Shown: one piece after another, positions 1 through 5,221 of the stretch | How positions within the stretch are numbered: position 1 is the first letter of the stretch | How the letters are laid out: each line of letters starts with the position of its first letter | Source of the DNA: an uncultured Hyphomonadaceae bacterium | GTDB lineage: Bacteria; Pseudomonadota; Alphaproteobacteria; Caulobacterales; Hyphomonadaceae | Length of the DNA stretch: 7,517 nucleotides | Direction of reading: 5' to 3' | NCBI GenBank assembly: GCA_938049795.1 | Contig: CALLCD010000148.1 | Coordinates: 1-7,517, forward strand | The notes under the pieces: generated by a model | What the model was told of the DNA's origin: nothing | The model's input: the letters and a program-made list of their open reading frames with translations, nothing else | Database searches by the model: none | Made by a program: the position numbers and the translations under genes

Positions 1-257
1 TCTGGGGCAGGGTCCCGATACATGTCGTGTGCGCTTTCATCATAGCCATTGCGCCGCCCCCAGACGAGTGCAGCGGTCAGCCCGCCACCGATCAGAACCG
101 ATAGAACGACCCCGCCAAGCAAAGCGCCCCAGCCATGTCCGCTCATCCCTGCATCAAAGGCGCCGGTCAGATTGAGGACATAATAAATCAGACCAGCAAA
201 GACGGCGAGCCCGAGAAGGATATAGACCCACATCATGCCGGATGATCGCTTGTCCAT
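1..257 (-). CDS. Small two-helix membrane protein, C-terminus cut by the window edge
   Basis: Reading leftward from an ATG at 257, the frame stays open for 85 codons to the window edge, so the C-terminus is missing. The protein begins MDKRSSGMMW and has two hydrophobic segments, about residues 8-30 and 43-66. They are joined by a short glycine-rich loop (GMSGHGWG) and followed by a polar tail that begins RRNGYDESAHDMY. A good ribosome binding site, AAGGAG, lies about 7 bases before the ATG, which fixes this start. It is read away from the rpsD region and stands behind the two structured elements at 343-426 and 556-643. I do not recognise the family. The size and topology suggest an inner-membrane protein of roughly 90-100 residues. 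No function can be given. Confidence 0.7.
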   Translation of the reverse strand, partial: MDKRSSGMMWVYILLGLAVFAGLIYYVLNLTGAFDAGMSGHGWGALLGGVVLSVLIGGGLTAALVWGRRNGYDESAHDMYRDPAP

Positions 258-342
258 GAACCGTCTCCTTCTCTTCAGCGCAAGGCTAGCATGATGTCAT
301 CAATGGCGATAGCCGCGATTGGGTCGGCTCGCGATTTTGTGC

Positions 343-426
343 GTGTTTTCGGAAGAATAACGATGGCGGGATCGGGCGCGGTCAGGTGAGGACCGCTTGA
401 GGAGGAGCGTCCCCGCCATCGTTGAT
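343..426. repeat. Structured element, copy 1 (candidate small RNA or cis-regulatory RNA)
   Basis: The outer stem is a perfect 12-bp inverted repeat: 359-370 (AACGATGGCGGG) pairs with 412-423. Inside it is a 6-bp hairpin, GCGGTC (378-383) with GACCGC (391-396), closing a 7-base loop AGGTGAG. The 3' side of the interior is an unpaired purine tract, GAGGAGGAGC (399-408). The block GTGTTTTC (343-350) before the stem and TTGAT (422-426) at its end recur in copy 2. Neither strand gives a clean intrinsic terminator, so the transcribed strand is undecided. On the minus strand the tract reads GCTCCTCCTC, an anti-Shine-Dalgarno-like sequence. It may instead be a DNA-level element. I do not recognise a named family. 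Confidence 0.55.
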
Positions 427-555
427 CATCTTTCTATCACCGGGCTTTGTAACTCAATCGGAACGCTCCGTTCATCTTCCGGTCATTTTTGACCAAACTG
501 TTCATATTGCGTCTGACCGCACCCGGCTGACGGGGACAATGGACTGTTTCCGAGT

Positions 556-643
556 GTGTTTTCTGGGGAAAATAGCGATGGCAGAACGTAACGGTCGAGT
601 TGAGAAAACCGCAGGAGGGAGGAGCACTCTGCCATCGCTTGAT
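556..643. repeat. Structured element, copy 2 (candidate small RNA or cis-regulatory RNA)
   Basis: This has the same architecture as the element at 343-426. The outer stem is a perfect 12-bp inverted repeat, 574-585 (AGCGATGGCAGA) with 628-639. The inner hairpin is CGGT (592-595) with ACCG (608-611), with the loop motif AGTTGAG. The purine tract is AGGAGGGAGGAGC (613-625). GTGTTTTC (556-563) and TTGAT (639-643) are again present. Compared with copy 1, the outer stem differs at three pairs, each by a compensatory change: A-T to G-C at 575/638, G-C to A-T at 583/630, and G-C to A-T at 585/628. This argues for selection on the fold. The minus strand carries CTCCTCC. Confidence 0.55.
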
Positions 644-755
644 TTAGGTATACGCGATCACGTCGGAACCTGATCCGAACGGCGTGTTCATCGTAGGCTC
701 ATTTGTATGACCGGCGCGTAAACGGGGCGATGCGGGGGTATTTTCAACGGGGTTC

Positions 756-784
756 TTGACCTGCCAGACCTGATGGGCTTTAAG
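756..784 (+). promoter_or_regulatory. Probable housekeeping promoter of rpsD
   Basis: A -35-like TTGACC (756-761) is followed after 17 bases by TTTAAG (779-784), giving a leader of about 90 bases to the rpsD ATG. An alternative -10, TATATG (793-798), lies 17 bases after CTGATG (770-775). The first pairing has the better -35. This is a match by eye only. Confidence 0.4.
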
Positions 785-878
785 CGGCGCTCTATATGGG
801 TTGGTGCGGAACCGCCATTGCAATCGTGGACGCGAATAAGCGCTGTCCGCCGGTCCGCGTCGAAAATGAGGTACTACC

Positions 879-1496
879 ATGTCACGTCGCCACAGCGCGA
901 AGTACAAGATCGACCGCCGCGTCGGTGAAAACATCTGGGGTCGCCCCAAATCTCCAGTCAATAAGCGCCCAACAAAGCCCGGCCAGCACGGTCAGGGCCG
1001 TCGTCAGAAAGTGTCTGATTACGGGATGCAGCTTATGGCCAAACAAAAGCTGAAATTCCACTATGGCGACATTACGGAAAAACAGTTCCGCAAGACCTAT
1101 GACGAAGCTGTGCGCCGCAAGGGCAACACGGCGGAGAACCTGATCGGTCTGCTCGAAAGCCGTCTGGATGCTTTTGTTTACCGCTCGAAATTCGTACCCA
1201 CTATTTTTGCCGCGCGTCAGTTCGTCAATCACGGTCATGTTCTGGTCAATGGCGTTAAAACCAATATTGCGTCTTGCCGGTTGAAGCCGGGCGATGTCGT
1301 GCAGGTGCGTGAGAAGTCGCGCAATATGGCGCTGGTGCTCGAAGCGCTTGGCTCGGCGGAACGCGATCTGCCCGAATATATCGAGGTTGATCCAAAGGCG
1401 ATGACGGCGACTTACGTGCGCATTCCCGAACTGTCGGATGTGCCCTATGCGGTCAAGATGGAGCCGGCGCAAGTGGTGGAATATTACTCCTCCTAG
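879..1496 (+). CDS. rpsD: 30S ribosomal protein S4
   Basis: S4 binds the 5' domain of 16S rRNA as a primary assembly protein of the 30S subunit and takes part in decoding accuracy. The 205-residue product has the expected length. The N-terminal domain carries a typical alphaproteobacterial opening (KYKIDRRVGENIWGRPKSPV, residues 8-27) without the zinc-binding cysteine cluster found in some S4 proteins. The S4 RNA-binding domain lies at about 93-157 and includes SRLDAFVYR and the ARQFVNHGHVLVNG loop. The ATG at 879 is preceded by GAGGT at 868-872, six bases upstream. The gene stands alone between its own probable promoter and a strong terminator, so it is a monocistronic unit here, outside any large ribosomal-protein operon. 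The identification is secure. Confidence 0.98.
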   Translation: MSRRHSAKYKIDRRVGENIWGRPKSPVNKRPTKPGQHGQGRRQKVSDYGMQLMAKQKLKFHYGDITEKQFRKTYDEAVRRKGNTAENLIGLLESRLDAFVYRSKFVPTIFAARQFVNHGHVLVNGVKTNIASCRLKPGDVVQVREKSRNMALVLEALGSAERDLPEYIEVDPKAMTATYVRIPELSDVPYAVKMEPAQVVEYYSS

Positions 1497-1522
1497 GGGC
1501 TGTCGCTCTTGCAATTTTCTGG

Positions 1523-1555
1523 AAAAGCCGTTTGAGGTCACTCAGACGGCTTTTT
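1523..1555 (+). terminator. Intrinsic terminator after rpsD
   Basis: A stem from AGCCGTTTGAG (1526-1536) and CTCAGACGGCT (1541-1551) closes a GTCA tetraloop with a single G-U wobble. Flanking A-T pairs at 1523-1525 with 1552-1554 extend it. The 3' arm runs into TTTTT. It ends rpsD transcription 17 bases before the ppk2 ATG. Confidence 0.92.
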
Positions 1556-1560
1556 CTATT
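1532..1560 (+). promoter_or_regulatory. Possible ppk2 promoter embedded in the rpsD terminator
   Basis: TTGAGG (1532-1537) and TCTATT (1555-1560) are separated by 17 bases, and each matches four of six consensus positions. The -35 would lie in the terminator stem and the -10 just after the T-run. The implied start near 1567 would leave an almost leaderless mRNA. The match is weak. Read-through from rpsD or a promoter inside the end of rpsD are alternatives. Confidence 0.22.
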
Positions 1561-1572
1561 TGAGGGGTATCT

Positions 1573-2397
1573 ATGACACAACCGAGCATCAAATCTGTCC
1601 GCAAGGCGCTGATTGCCGAGCCGGGCGAAAAGTTCAAACTGGATGAGCGCGCCACGCGCCACCGTGATATTTTCGATGACAAGGAAGAGGCGCGTGCGAG
1701 CCTCGTCGAAGACGCTGCCCATATCAATGAACTCCAAGACCGGCTTTATGGCGAGAGCCAGCGCTCGCTACTCTTGGTGTTACAGGGCATGGACACGTCC
1801 GGCAAAAGCGGGGTGATCCGGAATGTGTTTGCGCTGACCTCGCCGCTGGGGATGCAAGTGCGCGCGTTCAAAGCGCCGTCCAAAACCGAGCTCGCGCATG
1901 ATTATCTCTGGCGCATTCACGACGCGGTGCCGCGCAAGGGCATGATCGGGATTTTCGACCGCTCCCATTATGAAGATGTGCTTGTGGTGAAGGTTCGCGA
2001 ATTTGCGAGCAAGTCTGCGATCAAACAGCGCTATGGGCAGATCAATGACTTCGAGAAAATGCTGACCGAGAACGGCGTGGTCATCGTCAAATGCATGTTG
2101 AACATCTCCCATGAAACCCAAGGCGAGCGGTTGCGCGCGCGGCTTGAGGAGCCGCACAAGCGTTGGAAGTTCAATCCCGGGGATCTTGAAGACCGCAAAC
2201 TATGGCCCGATTTCATGGACGCTTATGAGGATGCGGTGGAGAAATGTTCGACCGAGCACGCGCCCTGGTTCATCGTGCCATCGGATTCCAGAACGCGCCG
2301 CAATGCGATGATCGCACGGCTTGTGCGCGGGGCGCTCGAGGATATGGACCCAGCCTATCCCGACCCCGGCTTCCGCCCCGACCAGTTCGAGATCTAA
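1573..2397 (+). CDS. ppk2: PPK2-family polyphosphate:nucleotide phosphotransferase
   Basis: PPK2 enzymes transfer phosphate between inorganic polyphosphate and nucleoside mono- or diphosphates in the cytoplasm. They serve to recharge nucleotides or to store phosphate. The 274-residue product has a Walker A loop GMDTSGKSG at 72-80, a Walker B/arginine segment IFDRSHYEDVLVVKV at 127-141, and the family's WKFNPGDLEDRKLW block at about 198-211. A conserved C-terminal helix (RTRRNAMIARLV, 240-251) follows. The layout fits the short, single-domain PPK2-related group, whose members often have GKGG or GKDG where this protein has GKSG. The direction of catalysis and nucleotide preference cannot be read from sequence. 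The ATG is preceded by GAGGGG (1562-1566). Its stop overlaps the stop of the convergent DUF2807-like gene. Confidence 0.93.
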   Translation: MTQPSIKSVRKALIAEPGEKFKLDERATRHRDIFDDKEEARASLVEDAAHINELQDRLYGESQRSLLLVLQGMDTSGKSGVIRNVFALTSPLGMQVRAFKAPSKTELAHDYLWRIHDAVPRKGMIGIFDRSHYEDVLVVKVREFASKSAIKQRYGQINDFEKMLTENGVVIVKCMLNISHETQGERLRARLEEPHKRWKFNPGDLEDRKLWPDFMDAYEDAVEKCSTEHAPWFIVPSDSRTRRNAMIARLVRGALEDMDPAYPDPGFRPDQFEI

Positions 2398-3287
2398 AGC
2401 GCGGAGTGGATGTCCACATCGCCGCCGCTGGAGGTGCGTTCATTGACATTGGTGGGCGATCCATAAATGTCAATGTCGGCCCCGCTAGAGGCGCTGGCGT
2501 CAACGCTTTCGGTCACCGCGACGGTGATGCCGGCCCCAGAGCTTGCACGGGCGTCGAGACGGGCGCAGGTGAGGTCGCGCGCGTCCGCATCCGAGCCAGA
2601 GCTGGCGGAGACTTCGATTGTGCTGCATGTGCCGGTTAGGTCGGCGTCGCCGCTTGAGGACAGGTCGAGGTCAACCGAGCCGCCCGCCACATCCATCTCG
2701 ATCTCTCCGCTGGAAGAGGCGCTGATGTCGGCGTTTTCGCAGCTCAGACCGCTGGCCGCAACTGTGCCGCTGGAGGAGATTTTGGCGTCAAGCGAGGTGC
2801 AGCTGCCTGCCAGTTCGATGGTGCCGCTGGAGGAGGCTTTGGTCAGTAAGTCGCCGGTCGAGACGGACCCGATTTCGATGTCGCCGCTTGATGAGGCGGC
2901 GAGGGTCAGGCGCGGGCCGGAGATTGTGTCGCCGGTAAAGTCGGCGCTGGAGCTGATCTCGACCGAGGAGAGGGTGGGCGCGGAGACATAGACGGTGATC
3001 TCCGGCCGGTCCCGATTACGCAACCAGCCGCCGCGTTGTTTGGGGCGTTTGAGGGTCAGCGTATTGCCGCGTGTCTCCACGATCAATTCGTCGAAGTCAT
3101 CATCCTCGACATCGGCGCGGACGCTGAAACTGTCCGACCGGGTGTAGATGACTTCAATGGATTGGCTGGCTTTGAGGGCGGAAAATCCTTCCATATCGTA
3201 GCTGCGCGTCTCGGCGCTGGCGGATGGGCTGAGCGCGGTGAGCATGGCAAGTGCTGCACTGGTCTGAATAAGAGGTGATCTAAGCAT
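2394..3287 (-). CDS. Secreted DUF2807-like beta-solenoid protein (head GIN domain)
   Basis: The 297-residue protein starts with a cleavable signal peptide ending SASA (residues 22-25), so the mature chain begins at E26 and is exported. Residues about 30-105 resemble the start of DUF2807 (FSALKASQSIEVIYT, then a segment ending GNTLTLKRP). From about 110 to the C-terminus it is built of about ten degenerate repeats of 18-20 residues centred on SSSG, followed by acidic/hydrophobic strands such as DIEIG. This is the pattern of a right-handed parallel beta-helix. Four cysteines (163, 183, 221, 241) fall at matching repeat positions. The start at 3287 is chosen because AGGAAGGG (3294-3301) sits 6 bases upstream and the signal peptide follows directly. 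A longer frame to 3341 would overrun the promoter. The DUF2807 family is annotated as putative adhesin-like, but its biochemical role is unknown. Confidence 0.85.
   Translation of the reverse strand: MLRSPLIQTSAALAMLTALSPSASAETRSYDMEGFSALKASQSIEVIYTRSDSFSVRADVEDDDFDELIVETRGNTLTLKRPKQRGGWLRNRDRPEITVYVSAPTLSSVEISSSADFTGDTISGPRLTLAASSSGDIEIGSVSTGDLLTKASSSGTIELAGSCTSLDAKISSSGTVAASGLSCENADISASSSGEIEMDVAGGSVDLDLSSSGDADLTGTCSTIEVSASSGSDADARDLTCARLDARASSGAGITVAVTESVDASASSGADIDIYGSPTNVNERTSSGGDVDIHSAL
2418..2954 (-). repeat. Protein-level tandem repeat, about ten SSSG solenoid coils
   Basis: Within the DUF2807-like protein the motif S-S-S-G, or a close variant, recurs at residues near 112, 132, 152, 171, 191, 210, 229, 249, 267 and 286, a period of 18-20 residues. 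At DNA level the copies have diverged (AGCGGCGA-type cores on the minus strand), so this is an old structural repeat, not a recent tandem duplication. Confidence 0.75.
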
Positions 3288-3316
3288 GGGTGTCCCTTCC
3301 TGATTTTCGATATGTG

Positions 3317-3345
3317 TTGACAGATACATATTGAAATACAATAAG
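3317..3345 (+). promoter_or_regulatory. Probable promoter of the small lipoprotein gene
   Basis: A consensus TTGACA (3317-3322) is followed after 17 bases by AATAAG (3340-3345), with ATAAGT one base further as an alternative. The predicted start near 3352 gives a leader of about 25 bases containing AAGGAG (3365-3370). The surrounding gap is clearly AT-rich against GC-rich genes. Its -35 lies on the opposing promoter's -10. Confidence 0.55.
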
Positions 3346-3349
3346 TCAA
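3321..3349 (-). promoter_or_regulatory. Probable promoter of the DUF2807-like gene
   Basis: On the minus strand TTGACT (3349 down to 3344) is followed after 17 bases by TATCTG (3326 down to 3321). The start would fall near 3314, leaving a leader of about 27 bases with AGGAAGGG. It overlaps the plus-strand promoter almost completely. The TTGAC/GTCAA pair (3317-3321 and 3345-3349) makes the arrangement nearly symmetric. Confidence 0.5.
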
Positions 3350-3376
3350 TTACTGTTTTTCAATAAGGAGAAAGCT

Positions 3377-3751
3377 ATGAAACTGAAGATTGCAACCGGG
3401 CTGATTGCACTGTCTATGCTCGGCGGGTGCATCATTATTGATGCGGATGATGATGGCTTCCGCGCCGATTTTGCCACCGACTGGCATCATTATGGCACCG
3501 TCTATGGTGCGGATGTGTCTGGCGGATCGGTAGCGTTTATTGTCTCCAGCAATGGCTGTTCGGACCGGAGCTTCTTCGAGGTCGATGTCGTGGATGATTA
3601 TGATGATGTGTTCAAGATTGGTGTCCGACGCACCCGTCAGGATCACTGCGAGGCTGTCGTGCCCGAAGGCATCGAGATTGGCTGGACCTATGCCGAGCTT
3701 GGCATTCCGCAAAATGCCGAAGTGATCATCCACAACAAAGTCCGCAGATAG
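3377..3751 (+). CDS. Small acidic lipoprotein of unknown function
   Basis: The 124-residue product has a short signal peptide (MKLKIATGLIALSM) ending in a lipobox L-G-G-C with the lipidated cysteine at residue 18. The residues after it (III) lack an inner-membrane retention aspartate at +2, so an outer-membrane location is the likely default. The mature part is acidic, with runs DADDDGF (22-28) and VVDDYDDV (71-78), and has two further cysteines at 61 and 91 that could pair in the periplasm. A strong AAGGAG lies 6 bases before the ATG. It is read divergently from the DUF2807-like gene through overlapping promoters, hinting at linked control of two envelope proteins. I do not recognise a family. 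Confidence 0.85.
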   Translation: MKLKIATGLIALSMLGGCIIIDADDDGFRADFATDWHHYGTVYGADVSGGSVAFIVSSNGCSDRSFFEVDVVDDYDDVFKIGVRRTRQDHCEAVVPEGIEIGWTYAELGIPQNAEVIIHNKVRR

Positions 3752-3757
3752 GGCGCG

Positions 3758-5089
3758 CTAGCCCGGCGTGGCGAACAGATCATATTCATCCGCGTCATGG
3801 ATTTTGGCGCGGATGATGTCGCCCGGGGCCACCTGATCTGCGCCGGTGAGATAGACCACGCCGTCAACGTCGGGCGCATCGGCCTTGGTGCGGGCAATCA
3901 GCGTGCCGTCTTCATCGCTCGGCCCGTCAATGATAATGTCCTGCACCGTGCCGATCTGGGCTTTTGCGCGCGCGCCGGACACCTCGGCCTGAACCTGCAT
4001 GAAACGGTGCCAGCGGTCCTCTTTCACGTCTTCGGGAACATGGCCGGGCAGATCGGCGCTGTCGGCGCTGGCGACATTCTCATATTTGAAACAGCCCGCA
4101 CGGTCGATTTTCGCTTCGCGGATGAAGTCGAGCAAAATGTTGAAGTCTTCTTCGGTCTCGCCCGGAAAGCCGACAATGAAAGTCGAGCGGATGGCAAGGT
4201 CGGGCACATCGCGCCGCCAATTGGCAATCCGTTCAAGGACTTTATCCTGTTTTGCCGGACGCTTCATCGCGCGCAGGACGGGGGCGGCGGCATGCTGGAA
4301 GGGAATGTCGAGATAGGGCGTGATCAGACCTTCGGCCATGAGCGGGATGATCTGGTCCACATGCGGGTAGGGGTAGACATAGTGCATCCGCGTCCACACG
4401 CCGAGCGAGCCAAGCCCGCGCGCAAGATCGAGAAAACGGGTCTCGTAGCGCTCGTCCTTCCAGACCTGTGGCTCATATTTGACATCAAGGCCATAGGCGC
4501 TGGTATCTTGCGAGATGACGAGCAATTCCTTGACGCCCGCTTTGACCAATTGCTCGGCCTCGGTCAGCACATGATGGATCGGACGGCTGACAAGATCGCC
4601 GCGCAGTTTCGGGATGATGCAGAAGGAGCAGCGATTGTTACAGCCTTCGGAAATTTTCAGATAGGCATAATGGCGCGGGGTTAGCTTGAGGCCGGCATCG
4701 GGGACAAGATCGGTGTGCGGATTGTGGGGCGGGGTCAAATGGGTGTGGACCGCATCCATGACTTGCTCATATTGGTGCGGGCCGGTGACGGCGAGGACGG
4801 AAGGGTGCGCCTTTTCGATCACGTCGGGCTCTGCGCCAAGGCAGCCCGTGACAATAACTTTTCCATTGGCTTCGATCGCTTCGCCGATGGCCTCAAGGCT
4901 TTCATCGCGCGCACTGTCGAGAAAGCCGCACGTGTTTACGATCACAAGGTCAGCGCCATTATAGTCGCCGGACAGGGCATAGCCCTCCGCGCGCAGGCGG
5001 GTGACGATGCGTTCGGAGTCAACAAGGGCTTTGGGGCAACCAAGCGACACAATGCCGACTTTGGGCTGTGGGGAGGCGATCTGGGTCAT
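3758..5089 (-). CDS. rimO: Ribosomal protein S12 methylthiotransferase RimO
   Basis: RimO is a radical-SAM enzyme with two iron-sulfur clusters that adds a methylthio group to the conserved aspartate near position 88 of ribosomal protein S12. The 443-residue product is full length. The N-terminal UPF0004 domain carries the three cluster ligands C18 (SLGCPKALVDSE), C54 (NTCGF) and C83 (TGCLG). The radical-SAM domain has C150, C154 and C157 (CNNRCSFC), and the C-terminal 65 or so residues form a TRAM domain. The SLGCPKALVDSE and PKLRGDLVSR segments separate RimO from the tRNA enzyme MiaB. The ATG at 5089 is the first Met before the conserved KVGIVSLGC block. No clear ribosome binding site precedes it. 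It converges on the lipoprotein gene with a 6-base gap. Confidence 0.97.
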   Translation of the reverse strand: MTQIASPQPKVGIVSLGCPKALVDSERIVTRLRAEGYALSGDYNGADLVIVNTCGFLDSARDESLEAIGEAIEANGKVIVTGCLGAEPDVIEKAHPSVLAVTGPHQYEQVMDAVHTHLTPPHNPHTDLVPDAGLKLTPRHYAYLKISEGCNNRCSFCIIPKLRGDLVSRPIHHVLTEAEQLVKAGVKELLVISQDTSAYGLDVKYEPQVWKDERYETRFLDLARGLGSLGVWTRMHYVYPYPHVDQIIPLMAEGLITPYLDIPFQHAAAPVLRAMKRPAKQDKVLERIANWRRDVPDLAIRSTFIVGFPGETEEDFNILLDFIREAKIDRAGCFKYENVASADSADLPGHVPEDVKEDRWHRFMQVQAEVSGARAKAQIGTVQDIIIDGPSDEDGTLIARTKADAPDVDGVVYLTGADQVAPGDIIRAKIHDADEYDLFATPG

Positions 5090-5096
5090 GGCGCGC

Positions 5097-5125
5097 TGTG
5101 TATCGTGCCCGCGAGGTGAGGTCCA
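5097..5125 (-). promoter_or_regulatory. Candidate rimO promoter giving a leaderless transcript
   Basis: On the minus strand TGGACC (5125 to 5120) and TACACA (5102 to 5097) are 17 bases apart. Only seven bases separate the -10 from the rimO ATG, so transcription would begin at or next to the A of the start codon. This agrees with the missing Shine-Dalgarno sequence. Leaderless mRNAs are common in alphaproteobacteria such as Caulobacter. The motif match is moderate. Confidence 0.35.
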
Positions 5126-5221
5126 GCTTTGTTGGTGGGGGGGCGGTCGGCATTGGCATTGGAATAGACACGCGCGGGGGCGGGCGGTAAGCTTATGGCA
5201 GGTCGAGAAAAGGCGGATGCC

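Larger units (their letters stand above)
258..878. other. Long non-coding interval between the membrane gene and rpsD
   Basis: About 620 bases carry no convincing gene on either strand. The only open frames are short, start with rare codons or sit antisense to rpsD, and have no recognisable protein features. The interval holds two related structured elements (343-426 and 556-643) and a small hairpin GGTCA-TTTT-TGACC (481-494). A second small stem, TCGGA/TCCGA (663-667 and 674-678), and the probable rpsD promoter (756-784) follow. The length is unusual next to the very compact spacing elsewhere in the window, which supports a regulatory or small-RNA role. Confidence 0.6.

Noticed and set aside
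292..302. Near-palindrome TGATGTCATCA upstream of the left-edge membrane gene
   Set aside because: It is only 11 bases with an odd centre and a single copy. A chance occurrence cannot be excluded and no regulator is suggested by context.
343..643. SAH, glycine or 6S RNA identity for the paired elements
   Set aside because: GAGGAGCG recalls the SAH riboswitch core and tandem copies recall glycine riboswitches, but the remaining conserved segments and the adjacent genes do not fit either. The length and shape do not fit 6S RNA.
422..673. An 83-codon plus-strand frame starting at TTG, with AGGAGG upstream at 400-405
   Set aside because: The purine tract is part of the structured element and sits about 16 bases from the TTG. 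The translation has no protein-like features, and copy 2 of the element runs straight into a stop (TTG ATT TAG), so the element is not a conserved coding start.
882..1541. A 219-codon minus-strand frame over rpsD
   Set aside because: It is antisense to rpsD and begins inside the rpsD terminator. No family resemblance.
2467..2991. A 174-codon plus-strand frame across the DUF2807-like gene
   Set aside because: It is the mirror of the repetitive SSSG coding sequence (producing PLEE/SPLEE repeats), with no ribosome binding site or recognisable domain.
3288..3341. Longer N-terminus for the DUF2807-like protein (start at 3341)
   Set aside because: It would place 18 polar residues before a clear signal peptide, would read through the predicted promoter, and has a worse ribosome binding site than the start at 3287.
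3797..4684. A 295-codon plus-strand frame inside rimO
   Set aside because: It is fully antisense to a secure, full-length rimO gene, with no initiation signal. GC-rich codon bias explains the open frame.
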